From assembly GCA_022606425.2 (NCBI GenBank), contig JAHDVF020001501.1:1302001-1366000 (forward strand): a stretch of DNA of 64,000 bases, read 5' to 3'. Of the stretch, positions 26,101-35,089 are shown piece after piece (position 1 is the first letter of the stretch; the number at the start of each line of letters is the position of its first letter). Source of the DNA: Lepidostoma basale. Taxonomy: Eukaryota > Arthropoda > Insecta > Trichoptera > Lepidostomatidae. A program made the position numbers and the translations under genes. The notes under the pieces were generated by a model, which saw nothing but the letters and a program-made list of their open reading frames with translations, ran no database searches and was not told the origin of the DNA.

Positions 26101-29100
26101 ATCTCAATGGAAAGGGATAATTTTTATTCAACAATTAAATTGGAGAGTAACATAGTAAATAGAAAGGTCTCACTTGATGGATCCAAAGTAGAGTGGTTGA
26201 AAATACAGTGGTTGAGGTATACAAAAACCGAACCATTTAAAATATATTTCAAATACTCAAACAACATTGAAATGATTTTCTCCATAGTGGATATTTCAAA
26301 AAGATTGTCAGTCTCAATCACTACTAGATGCATTGTATCCACAAGGAAATACTGTCACAGCGATGAAGAAGAAGTATTTAATTTCCTTCTTGACTTCGTA
26401 CCGCCAATTTTCCACCATTTTTATAACAATTTGAAGACCAATAATATTCAGTCAGATTGAATAGATCTGTCTGATTCCAAAAGGGATTAAAATTATAATA
26501 GATATATTTTCTATATACCTTAAATTTCATTTCACTTTTCTTCTATCCTAATAAAAAAAAATGGACTAAACATAATAACACTTCAACGCAATAGTGGACC
26601 AAGCCACCAAAAAAGAGGTATTTATTAATTTTTTGGCCAAAAACGGATCTAAATTAAAATTAACTTATCTTTTTTACTAAGAATCTTTCTTTACAATTAG
26701 TATTTGTTGTAAAATTTACGTAACACAAAGAGATGAAATTTGATAATTTCTAAAATGCGCCATTACTCAAATCTATGGTAGATGGGGTTAGTCCACTTTT
26801 GCTTTGACTGCCTCATATATGTAATGAAGATATCCTTTTTACATAGTGTTCTCATTTTATCGCTTTGCACTTTATTGCCGCGTGATATTTTCAAGAGAAA
26901 TACGTAATATATAGATATCTCGCTTGCACTAATGTATTTAAGCGCTCGAAACGGATTCTTTCTCACGTGATGTCACATTTGAATTACTAGAATTGTAGGT
27001 ACATTTTGGCAAAAAACATTACGAATTACGAAATACTCGATATTTCGAATTAACGGTAGAATTTACTATGAAAAGTCAATTTTGGGACGGAGCAAATTAT
27101 GAAAATTTCGAATTACCGATTATCGTTGTTCAAATTAACGGACTTTTACTGTACTAATGCTTCCCACCTGGAATCAGTAAAACTATGCCATAATGTGTTC
27201 TAATAAATGTTTTTTTTTTTTAGGTCTCTATCAAAAGAAAGTGACAATAAACATAGTACAAAGAAAATCAAAATGGACAATACCAAAGATGAATATTTCA
27301 ATGACAAACAAATAAGTGCACTTGATGATATTCCTAAACCCATTGAAACAGATATCCTATCCAAGAACTTCTTAGAAGACAGCGATATCTTTGTGTCACA
27401 GGAGAATATCGGCATCGAAAGCCCCCCCACTCCCGGCACTCCAGACATACTGGATTCTCAACAACTAGGTACAAATAATTTGTCTACTCACAAACTACTG
27501 GTCCATGCTAGATTAATAATTGGTTTTGGGGTAAAGTGGTTCAAGTCGAGACAGCTCAGTTGTCTATTATTTAGTTAACTAAACTAACTTAATCTTGTGC
27601 AATGTGTTAAATAACAGGTGCAGAGAGTGACCAGGAGCCCAGCAGCACCGTATCCTGCGTTTGGACAGGATCTATCAGCATGGTGGACGTAGCCAAGTTC
27701 AATGTCAACGCATATGAGGTGTGTTCATCTTTTTCACTGTATCGTAATTTTTAAACCACACTAAATGATCAATTTAATTTCATCTAGATCTGTGTTTAAA
27801 TAAAGTCATAATACAAGAATATTAAGTTATATGTACTTGTGTCTAATACTTGCACGCCTTCAGGTTTCAGGGCACTGCGATTATATTACCAAGGACCTAC
27901 CCTTGGACCTGGATATTGTGGGGAGAATCAGCCCCGAACTTGTTTGGGACTACATCAACAAAATGAAGAAACAAGGCAATAAGGATATCATGGTGATTAA
28001 ATTGTTGCCATCTAATGAAGAAGAGAAAATCCAATACAATGTTTTCCTAAGTTATCTGAATGCTCGGAACAGGTAATTTCTTTCTTATTCTCTATTTTAC
28101 TTGACAAAAACATACTCCTTTCATAGTGGACATTTCATATTTGATAGACTTGATCTTGCCACATTTTCCTCGGTCTTCCTCTATTTCTTGTTCCGTTTAC
28201 ATCGTTAACTAATACTTTGTTTATCATTCTTTCTTCGTTCATTATTTTCATGTGTCCAAACACTTTCATTCGCACTGCATTCACTTACTCACACTCTATC
28301 ATATACGGAATTACTATACATTCTAGGATCTAGGAGGTCTCACTTTATTCAACCTTCATCCTTATTTTGTTAGTTCCATGTGTTAGTTATTGTATCCTTA
28401 AGATAAGGAGAAAACAATACGACAGTATTCAATGAAAGTGGCAGCTGCGATTATCTATTATCTTATTTATTAATTCTTGAACAATGATGTAAATCTTCAT
28501 ATTATATAATTAATACGAATGAAATTTTCGTTAATATTTATCTAATTATTAATGTTAAATTTTGCACAGGGTTCTCTGGCTTCTAACCAGTGCATTTCAG
28601 ATTTTTAATAATATATCTTTGGATTACCTATAGGTTCATAGAATTATTAGACAAATATTTGATAATGTTGATTAAAATATCCGTCTTTTAATTTTGCTGA
28701 TAACCCAAAATTGATTAATATCTTTTTCACAGATTGGGTGTTGTCCAGGGTAATGGAGGAATTAAAGATTTCTACATCCTACCCTTGACATCTCATGCAC
28801 CCCTGCCTTCGGTGTTGCTCCCCCTCAATGGGCCAGGATTCGAGGATCCCAGACCCCAGCTGCTTCTTGGTATTATTGTCGGGCAGAAGAAAAAACGATC
28901 AGGGAGTCACATCTTACCGATTCCATCTAAGGTAAGATTTAATAACACCTTTTTTTTACATCACACTAACTACTATCTAGTTGCGTACACCCAAATAAAC
29001 TTGAGTCACTAATACCGGTGAAACTTTATTTTTCAGCTGTCCAAGCTCAAGGAAGCGGAGAGATCATACACACCTCCCCCCGCTGGGGCCACACCCCCAG

Positions 29101-32100
29101 GAAGTCCCCGACGCCCATCCACCCTGCCACTGCCATTACCCCTCCCACATCCTGTCTTCCATCCCTCTCTGCCCGCACTCTCTTCAACAGTCAAAAGCAA
29201 AATAGCCGCTTCTCTAGGTGAGTTTGAATTAATTCATGAGACCATTTTATCAAAATTTAAACCAGTTTTTAAATTGTCATGGCCAAAGTTCAAATGGTGC
29301 AATTGCGGTGTATTTTGTTACTTTTGTTGGTTAAAAACCGAAAGAAGCGGCATAAAATTTTAATTAATCTTACGGTCAAAACTATATCCATAAATGCCAA
29401 TGCTGGTTCACATAATTTACGAATGGCGAGAGAAATCTTTAATGGAAATTGAAAACCACAAAAATATGATAGAGACGTGTTGAAATAAGATTCGCAAAAA
29501 ACCATTATGAAATTGTCTCAATTGTTACTGAAGAAGAAAAATGAATACTAAATGACATTATATAAATCAAAAAAAGGTTATTTAGAAATAAAGTGTTTCA
29601 AAAAAAATATCTGTTTACAAAACAAACAAATGACTAAAGTCAGTTGCTGCAGGTCAGGAGCTAAAGAAAACTTTGTCTTTTTCCGGATCAAATACTGTTT
29701 TTTTTTTCTTTAAAAGATTTTCTTTGGTTATCTGATGAAATATTTTGAGTGTGATTCATTTCTTTACCTTAGAGTAGTCAATTTATTTTGCCTTAGAGGA
29801 GCCTACAATCAAAGTGTAACATTTCAGCGAGTGCAGATGATGAGCCATATAGTCCGGGAGGCAGCGACAGTATCTCCCAGTCCCCACCCCCAGCTGGCTC
29901 CACCGATCTGCAGCGCAAGATGGAGGAGCTCAACAGAAAGATTGAAGAGTCCAAAAAGCAAATTCTCAATATGGCAGGAAACATGAATTCTAATGAATCA
30001 TTGGTAAGAATAAATAATATATTTTCCTTTTCTTATTGATAAGCTTAATGCGTTTACTCATTATGAATTGCAATACTATTTTTTTTTTTTTTCACTTTTG
30101 AGTAGTTTTTCCATGATATGTTTCGAAAATATACCTTAATCATTGGTAGAATTATATAAACTAACCCAAAGTATATTTTAAATAGAATATAAGAGCCAAA
30201 GAATGTAACAAGTGCAAATTAAAATTAGACAAAATTCTGTTCAAGTTTCAATTTTGTAAAGTTTTGTTTTGCTCTTAAATTTAAAATTATACATATGTGT
30301 AATTGCAGCTATCTGTTATTGCTAATTTGCATTTGACATTTTTTGTTTGATCTATTGAATAACCGTTTGCTCTGTCTTTAAGAACTTTACTGTAGGTACA
30401 TTTCTTTTATTGCCCTCAAAATCAATAGTTTTAAGATGCTTTTAAAATTTGATTCTTGTATTCTGTTTAAAATATTTCTGGTTAATTTATACTGTTTTCC
30501 CGGTGATGAAGATATAATATCTTAGAAACATGTTGACAAAAATAAAGTCAAAACTAAGAAAAACTAGTTTCATTAATAAAAATATCATCTTATATTAGGT
30601 CCTTACATATGAAATTGGCGTTTTGCCGTACTGGCAACTTTGATCTCAAATATCTTCTCTTTGGTTAGAAATTCCAAATTCAAATTTATACAACTATTTA
30701 CTCAAGTATTTGTGTTTCGAAAATTATAATTCATTTGTTTTTTCCTCAATTGTTTTTTTTCTTTGCGTCACTCAGTTTACAAAATGGAAAACTTGAAATA
30801 TCGCGTTATTTACGAGTACGAGTTCCACCGTGGCACCAGTGCTGCAGAAACGGCTCGAAGTATTAATGATGTGTATGGCGACGGTGCCGCAAAAGAAAAC
30901 ACAGTGCGTTTTTGGTTCCAACGTTTTCGTTCTGGAAATTTCGACCTGCAGAACAAGCCCCGTGGACGGCCGGAGACCAAAGTTGATAATGAAGAATTGA
31001 AGGCTATTGTGGAAGCGGATCCATCGCAAACCACATCCGAGTTAGCTGCAGGCTGCGGTGTTAGTGATAAAACTGTTTTAATCCACTTGAAGCAAATTGG
31101 GAAGGTGAAAAGCTTGAAAGGTGGGTACCTCACGAATTGAGTGAAGCAAATCAACAAACGCGCGTTGACTGCTGCGTTGCATTACTCAACCGGCACAATA
31201 ATGAAGGGATTTTGAATCGAATCATTACCTGTGATGAAAAGTGGATCCTGTATGATAATCGGAAGCGCTCATCGCAATGGCTGAACCCTGCCGAACCAGC
31301 CAAACCATGCCCCAAGCGAAAATTGACTCCAAAAAAGTTACTTGTGAGCGTTTGGTGGACTAGTGCTGGTGTCGTTCACTACAGCTTTCTTAAATCTGGC
31401 CAGACGATTACGGCAGATGTCTATTGTCAGGAACTGCAAACCATGATGGAAAAGCTAGCTGCTAAACAACCGAGGCTGGTTCATCGCTCTAGGCCACTGC
31501 TGCTTCATGATAACGCTAGACCACACACTGCACAACAGACGGCTACCAAATTAGAAGAGCTTCAATTGGATTGTCTAAGACATCCACCGTACTCTCCGGA
31601 CCTTGCCCCAACAGATTACTATTTTTTTCGAAATTTGGATAACTTCTTGCAAGGGAAAAAATTCAACTCCGATGGGGCAGTCCAAACCGACTTCAAAGAT
31701 TTTATTGATTCCCGTCCGAATGGTTTTTTTAGTAAAGGGATCGATGAACTACCTATGAGATGGCAAAAGTGCATAGATAGCAATGGTACATACTTTGATT
31801 AAATAAATATATTATATTTAAAAAAAATCAACTTTATGTTCCTCCCATACAAAACGCCAATTTCACATGCAAGGACCTAATATTTCATTCAACATCTTCA
31901 TCCTCTGACTAACCTTATGTTGTGTGGTAATCTTATATGTAATAGAATTAGCCTTCAGAGTTTCCCTGAATATTCAAAAATATGTTTTATTTTGTAACAA
32001 ATTCAAAATTTGTATGAAAACTAAAATAATGAATGTTTTAGGATGAACCGTATTCTCCATCCCGGCCGATGTCCCCTGAGGCTCCCTCAGCCTCAGCTCC

Positions 32101-32464
32101 GCTATCCACTCTGTCATCTATCTCGCTGCCATACAACTTGCATGAAATACTGGCCAGCATCCAGAAGCAGAGCAAGCCGGCAGAGCCAGAGTCTTACGTG
32201 CCCACGGCCATCAGTGTGGCCCCCGGGTCAGCAGGGCAGTGGCGGGAACAGGACGTAGACATGCGTATCCCACCTCCAAATTACTCGGGCCCCAGTAAGT
32301 TAGCTTCTCTCAGCGAAGCGGAGCTACTGAGCATGGTGCCCGATGATGAGGTGTTGCCCCCATTTCCCCCGCTGCCACCGCAGCCCCCACCGCCGCCACC
32401 TTACAAGCGCCCGCATCCTGAAATGCTACAACCTCCACCTCCGGGCATGGAAGACGAGCACTAA
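11194..32464 (+). CDS. pps: PHD-TFIIS(M)-SPOC protein, PHF3/DIDO1/Pps family
   Basis: Eighteen phase-compatible coding exons: 11194-11326, 11615-11773, 12404-12568, 13769-15539, 17452-17629, 17998-18270, 18654-19151, 19476-19814, 19983-20135, 20229-20419, 20520-20855, 27224-27468, 27618-27718, 27864-28072, 28733-28931, 29037-29217, 29828-30003 and 32042-32464 (5730 nt, about 1909 aa). Domains: a PHD finger at about 743-795 (WCICKQPHNNRFMICCDLC, then DWFHGKC and WRCPNC); an extra zinc-binding-like finger (CIVCKKPARASSIYCSDGC); the TFIIS central domain at about 1077-1195 (IRENVRKTLQEQL, then YRSLMFNLKDRKN); a Ser/Arg/Lys-rich exon (1287-1398); a SPOC domain at about 1486-1645 (VWTGSISMVDVAKF, then LLLGIIVGQKK); and a proline-rich C terminus. 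Family members act on elongating RNA polymerase II, binding the phosphorylated CTD through SPOC. Drosophila Pps also affects splicing. The 1.77-kb exon 4 encodes a long, apparently disordered basic region. Intron 11 is swollen by nested transposons. Family assignment is firm; exact ortholog naming is inference. Confidence 0.92.
12128..12215 (+). mobile_element. LINE 3' tail remnant in pps intron 2
   Basis: gaggaagcttgagaggtatgt, then ttctgcctccccttccaggg and gatttgatgaatagttagttaa. This is the same order as the tail at 10398-10515 and 22190-22262, more decayed. It sits between pps exons 2 and 3. Confidence 0.55.
12780..13100 (+). mobile_element. Internally deleted mariner remnant in pps intron 3
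   Basis: Translation fragments give EIHREIFEAYNDNSMSDSKV, typical of mariner N-terminal helix-turn-helix regions. They are followed within 150 bp by NLAPSDFHLFRYF, the third catalytic aspartate context. The middle of the transposase is missing, so this is a deletion derivative. No intact frame remains. Confidence 0.65.
16158..16662. repeat. Fold-back element of the R1 family, pps intron 4
   Basis: Long inverted arms: the left arm starts aaggattaattgtatctcaa and runs through ggtggtcgaggtgcttacag and gacctgtcattgg to the cattcc...cc.cttc region. The right arm is its reverse complement, ending gagatacaattaatcctt. A central spacer holds unique sequence. The flanking T-rich/A-rich stretches are also complementary, so target duplications cannot be read. 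It shares its interior with R1. Confidence 0.8.
16961..17226. repeat. Fold-back element with paired hammerhead-ribozyme-like cores
   Basis: Two arms of about 116 bp (16961-17076 and 17111-17226), nearly perfect inverted copies, flank a 34-bp AT spacer. Each arm holds a hammerhead-like core. On the minus strand of the left arm CTGAAGA (17067-17073) is followed by a short GC hairpin, GAAAC and ATTGTC, the order seen in type I hammerheads of Penelope-like elements. The right arm on the plus strand has CTGAAGA at 17114-17120, but GAAAC has decayed to AAAAT. It sits in pps intron 4. Confidence 0.6.
18325..18400 (+). repeat. Short interspersed repeat (caatgatgtaaa family), copy 1
   Basis: ttatttcttgaccaatgatg followed by taaaactccattttaaatat and a ctgctttc block. 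Related copies lie at 28470-28560 and 63815-63890. No internal structure is evident. Confidence 0.5.
19249..19341. repeat. Small fold-back with hammerhead-like core, pps intron 7
   Basis: Inverted ends aagaactacttctacttttgtc (19249-19270) and gacaaaagtggtaatagttc enclose about 45 bp. On the minus strand the enclosed part reads CTGATGA (19293-19299), AACCGGTCGTTGTC, GAAA, then TAAAGAC. This has the hammerhead order but only a weak stem II. Confidence 0.45.
20975..22262 (+). mobile_element. 5'-truncated LINE, broken reverse transcriptase
   Basis: A non-LTR element of a family different from the 3794 copy. Frames 21041-21379, 21334-21960 and 21964-22254 give, in order, MTGRGCMDQIF, FVDLQKAYDQVNR (motif A), GVKQGCVMSPWLFN (motif B), LLYADDAVLVA (catalytic box), RWFGHMERM, SRGRPRKTWHDQI and WRSILSAYPCGETA. 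A frameshift near 21370 and a stop at 21958 disable it. It starts inside the RT and ends in a tgttattgttgttg tail. It inserted into, or next to, an R1 repeat in pps intron 11. Tail remnants of this family are scattered through the window. Confidence 0.88.
22280..24205 (-). repeat. R1 repeat, tandem copy split by a mariner
   Basis: On the minus strand an R1 unit begins at 24205 with gtgaatgtatacttatacttg, passes gacctgtcattggttggg, is interrupted by the mariner at 22748-24011, resumes at 22747, and reaches a second gtgaatgtatacttatacttg at about 22405. That starts another partial unit ending near 22284. The direct repetition of the unit start suggests a head-to-tail array or a terminal direct repeat. 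Confidence 0.7.
22748..24011 (-). mobile_element. Degenerate mariner element (1264 bp) with TA duplication
   Basis: Nearly identical inverted ends, ggggtacccataagtaatgt on the left and its complement on the right, are flanked by TA on both sides. Minus-strand fragments show a mariner transposase: QHLQSCILFQYHSKNKSTEA and CQRWFKKFKSGD (N terminus, 23653-23844), TLQHDNARAHVA (second aspartate, 23009-23293 frame), then HPPYSPDLVPSD (third aspartate) after a frameshift. Several breaks make it inactive. Confidence 0.88.
24258..24496. repeat. Fold-back element with CTGATGA hammerhead-like cores
   Basis: Inverted arms start ttattaactgttaaatttac and end gtaaatttaacagttaataa. The inner part of each arm holds CTGATGA: minus strand at 24350-24356, plus strand at 24389-24395. 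Each is followed by a strong stem TGCCAAC-ATC-GGTTG(GC). The conserved GAAA after stem II reads AAAA on the minus copy. The hAT MITE lies directly to its right. Confidence 0.55.
24506..24773. mobile_element. hAT-type MITE (268 bp) with 8-bp duplication
   Basis: Terminal inverted repeats of roughly 60 bp beginning CAGTGGCGGTACTCCCATAG are flanked by exact 8-bp copies of gttcaagt (24498-24505 and 24774-24781). The 8-bp duplication and CAGTGGCGG ends fit hAT. There is no coding capacity; the centre has repeats of aggaatatcca. A related larger element is at 61917-62744. Confidence 0.85.
25179..25600 (+). mobile_element. Left-end fragment of a second pogo-like family
   Basis: Starts TA|CAGTGAAACCCGGATTTTAC and continues through atttgcgtataattatttca and ttacgcgcgcttgaca to ggtcgtgattggtcagcgag. 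It matches the block at 46074-46740, whose right end is ggtttcactg followed by TA. The two together define one family with CAGTGAAACC ends. Confidence 0.6.
25673..26815. mobile_element. Nested TIR element (1143 bp), unclassified
   Basis: Ends TGAGGCATTCAAAGGAAAAG (left) and TGAGGCAGTCAAAGCAAAAG (right strand), both continuing GTGGACTAACCC, with TA on each side. Inside, the terminal motif agtggac(t/c)(a) recurs near 25860, 26562 and 26592, like subterminal transposase-binding repeats. It sits inside the pogo-like element and carries the ORF at 26092-26460. Confidence 0.65.
26092..26460 (+). CDS. Orphan 122-aa ORF inside a nested transposon
   Basis: An uninterrupted ATG-to-stop frame in the middle of the 25673-26815 element. 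The protein is hydrophilic with several aromatic clusters (VEWLKIQWLRYTK, FVPPIFHHFYNNL) and an acidic SDEEEVFNF segment. I recognise no domain, no DDE triad and no zinc-finger pattern. At 122 codons in AT-rich DNA it may be real, or may be what is left of a larger transposase. It has no introns by inspection and is much longer than the surrounding chance frames. Confidence 0.35.
   Translation: MKIISMERDNFYSTIKLESNIVNRKVSLDGSKVEWLKIQWLRYTKTEPFKIYFKYSNNIEMIFSIVDISKRLSVSITTRCIVSTRKYCHSDEEEVFNFLLDFVPPIFHHFYNNLKTNNIQSD
28135..28320 (-). mobile_element. LINE C-terminal remnant in pps intron 14
   Basis: The minus strand reads RMKVFGHMKIMNEERM, then NGTRNRGRPRKMWQDQV. This corresponds to RWFGHMERMNGERM and SRGRPRKTWHDQI of the LINE at 20975-22262. 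It lies within the intron separating two SPOC-coding exons. Confidence 0.7.
28470..28560 (+). repeat. Short interspersed repeat (caatgatgtaaa family), copy 2
   Basis: ttaattcttgaacaatgatg, taaatcttcatattatat and taatacgaatgaaa blocks, as at 63815-63890. Confidence 0.45.
30598..31877 (+). mobile_element. Near-intact mariner (1280 bp) in pps intron 17
   Basis: Inverted ends ggtccttacatatgaaattg (left) and ggtccttgcatgtgaaattg (right strand) with TA duplications on both sides. The length and single transposase frame are standard for mariner. It lies in the same orientation as pps. The left end is nearly identical to bases 63898-64000, implying recent activity of the family. Confidence 0.95.
30784..31802 (+). 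pseudogene. Mariner transposase with one frameshift
   Basis: The first part (ATG at 30784) has the N-terminal helix-turn-helix region (YRVIYEYEFHRGTSAAETA, RFWFQRFRSGNFDL, NKPRGRP). The second part carries all three mariner catalytic aspartates in context: ITCDEKW, LLHDNARPH and HPPYSPDLAPTDYYFF, spaced as in D,D34D enzymes. A single lost base near 31110 (in the run before gcttgaaagg) shifts the frame and creates a stop at 31138. Downstream continuity in the other frame (LERWVPHEL...) shows this is the only disabling change I can see. Confidence 0.9.
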
Positions 32465-32930
32465 TTCCTTGTCTCGCAATTTGTTTTGCAAATGAAAGAT
32501 CATGCAAATAGCCTAATTTTCTGTAAATATTAAAAATGAATGTTTTATTTGTGGTTTTAATGTATGTATATTATATAAATTTATTAATTGTTTTTATACA
32601 TGTTATGTAAATACATTCCCGTGTGATTCTTTCCCATTTTACTTTTGTTAGTTAAAACATGAATGGGTTTTATTTTGTGCATTTAATAGTTTACCCCTGA
32701 TGCATGCTCTTGTTTGCAAATATTATTTGGCCTTGGGGCCTCGTACGTACATATTGTACAGAAATATATTCGATATTATTAAGTATATTCAGATGTATGG
32801 TAATATTATAGTGAGCTACTCTAGAATATTTTTAAGGGAATCAGCTCTAATCATTGACTTTAAGGGTAAATTTTGTACAGTTTCCAGTTGGTTTTATTAA
32901 AAATAAACAGTTCAAATAATGTTAATACCT
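32465..32930 (+). other. Probable 3' UTR of pps
   Basis: AT-rich sequence after the pps stop codon. A canonical aataaa at 32902-32907 would end the transcript near 32925. This is inferred from position only; earlier non-canonical signals are possible. The stretch from there to 33318 shows nothing I recognise. Confidence 0.4.
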
Positions 32931-33317
32931 AATTAAGTATGGCTTGTTTACAAGTATTAGAAGCGAAATGATTATGTATTTCGTTTAATCTGTGTGATCA
33001 TAAAATAGTTGTTCTGTTTTTATAAAACACTACATGCTTCATTGTACATAGCTTTTTTTTTTAAATAGACTAAACAATTTTTCACTTTAAGATATTTTCA
33101 TAGTAAATTTACTACTATTATGTATTACAAATTTGCAATGTCACATAGGTTTATTAAATCACCTTATAATTAAAGAAATCATGAAATATACATTTGTTTT
33201 CTTTTTTACATACTTTGACAAATAATTATATAAATAATAATAATGACAAATATATCCTTATGGCAAGAGAGTATCATATCTATGATCTGCAAGTCAGTAA
33301 GTAAACCCATTCTTATT

Positions 33318-34770
33318 CTTATCCTGTCACCTCCGTGGTGCATAGGGCCTAAAGGAACCTTCTCCATCCGACTATCGCATGCCTGATGCCCAACATCATC
33401 CCAAGTGAGGCCTGCTGTTTTACCCTCGTCCTGATGGGTTCTTCTCCAGGTGGCTCTAGGTTTGCCTCGCTTTCACTTTCCCTCCATAGGTGATCAGTCT
33501 AGTGCACCCTGAGAGATGCAGGCTGGATTCCGTCTCAGGGTGTGACCCACCCATACCTATTTGCGTCTAGCGACATGTTCTCTGATTGACTTTTCGCCTG
33601 CCATGGTCCAGAGAACGCCATTTGACACTGTATGGGGCCAAAAGATCTTGAACATTGAGCGAAGACACCTATTTATAAACACCTGGAGTTTTCCAATTTC
33701 CAAGTCTCACATCCATACAGCAGTACGCTTTTAACACTGCTATTCAATATTTGGAGCTTGAGCTTTCTCGAAATGATACTGAAACGCCATACAGGGCGAA
33801 GCATTGCGAAAGCTCCCCTTGCCTTGTTGAGTCTGCTGACTACATCCTCTTCCTTACCATACTACCGAGGTTGCAAAAGCTCTCTAAAGAACAACAAGGC
33901 TCCTGGCAGTGACGAGATTGTAGCTGAGATGCTTAAGGCAACCAAGACCTCATCAATGAGCATCCTGGCCCCTCTGTTGGAACACATATCGATCTCAGAG
34001 AGGCTGCCTGGAAAGAAGGACAGTAGTAACAGTGCCCAAAAAGGGAGACCTGAGTAACTGTAACAACTGGAGGGGAATCACTATCCTTTCTGTGATGACA
34101 ATGCAAGAATAATAATGAGGAGAATGACTAGTGCACTTGAAGGGGGTATGCGAGAGCACATAAACACACTCCGCATCATAATTGAGGAGGCCTCTGAATG
34201 GCAATGCAGCATGTAACTAACGTTACATATTGACCAGATTGAAGTCCAATATCGTAGACTTCAATTTAGTTGACTCTCATTCGTAGAGGAGTCCCACAGA
34301 AAATTGTGAATATCATCAGGGCAATGTATGACTGTTGTTCCTGTCGCATAATGCACCATGGCAAACATTCGGAGGGCATCAAACTGAGTGCGGTAGTGCG
34401 ACAAGGATGTTTATTATCCCCCCTACTCTTCATAGCTGTGCTGGAGGAAGTTTTGCCCCATTCTTTATTAATTAGATAAATCTTTTTTTTTTAATAAATA
34501 ACTAAATCAGCGGACGACTGACACTGCTTTATTTTCATTTGCGCCATTCTTTCAACAGTCCTGGTGGTGATACCCAGTTGGAGGATCTAGATTATGCTAA
34601 TGACCTCTGTCTGCTTTCGATAAACCGGGTGAATGCAGAGCAGAAACTGTGTAGACTTCATGAGGAGGCGGCAAAAGTGGGTCTCATAATTAACATGTCC
34701 AAGACAGTAGACCTACGAATGACTCCATCCCAATCTTGCTCCATGGGGTCCCCCTTGTGACCAAGTGAAC
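33318..34770 (-). mobile_element. LINE copy with 5' inversion (twin-priming structure)
   Basis: Same family as 3794-6532. Bases 33318-33860 are the 3' end in minus orientation (complement of about 5931-6520, including cctgtcacctccgtggtgca). Bases 33880-34770 are the preceding segment (about 5040-5913) in plus orientation, reading SLKNNKAPGSDEIVAEMLKA and later LEDLDYANDLCLLS, where the catalytic YADD is changed to YAND. The two segments are adjacent in the intact element but inverted here. Many indels disable it. Confidence 0.85.
34467..34540 (+). mobile_element. Short insertion inside the inverted LINE
   Basis: 74 bp (attaattagataaatc... to ...tttattttcattt) interrupts the LINE between two copies of gcSccattcttt (34455-34466 and 34541-34552). 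Its core taataaataactaaatca followed by cggacgactgacactgcttt recurs at 35680-35731, so it is a copy of something mobile. Confidence 0.55.
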
Positions 34771-34920
34771 CCATTAGACAATAAAAAGAAGTCCATTTTA
34801 ACATTTTAAGAATATGAATATAATATATATTACACTTCCGAAATTACTGTATTTCACTAAATATTTTAAGTTGCTCATTCCTCCAAAGATTTGGGATGCA
34901 AATTTTGATCGCTTGGGGTA

Positions 34921-35080
34921 CGGCCACATCGGAGTGCCATGTAAAAGTTAAGACACAGGTGGTTTGTGATCATGCACTGTGGTGCGAAGCGTATAGTGTG
35001 GTCGGTCCCATAGTACCCCATACGTTGGTTCGCCAGGTGTTCATCTTGACTTCTACTCTGGCACTCCGGTGTGGCTGTAC
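34921..35080. mobile_element. Imperfect-hairpin MITE (160 bp) with 9-bp direct repeats
   Basis: Arms cggccacatcggagtgcc... and ...ggcactccggtgtggctgtac are about 50 bp inverted repeats. The exact 9-mer cttggggta flanks both sides (34912-34920 and 35081-35089). A 9-bp duplication suggests a MULE-like or related mover, but the class is uncertain. Confidence 0.6.
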
Positions 35081-35089
35081 CTTGGGGTA

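Larger units (their letters stand above)
24864..27151. mobile_element. Pogo/Tigger-like DNA element (2288 bp) with TA duplication
   Basis: Ends read CAGTAAAAGTCCGATAATTC on the left and CAGTAAAAGTCCGTTAATTT on the right strand, with flanking TA. The CAGTAAAA.TCCG..TAATTCGAA pattern is typical of pogo-group ends. The interior has been invaded by at least two other elements (25179 onwards and 25673-26815) and I find no intact transposase. It makes up much of the large pps intron 11, ending 72 bp before exon 12. Confidence 0.75.

Noticed and set aside
26763..26966. Minus-strand 67-aa frame across the right end of the nested TIR element
   Set aside because: Spans an element boundary and has no motif.
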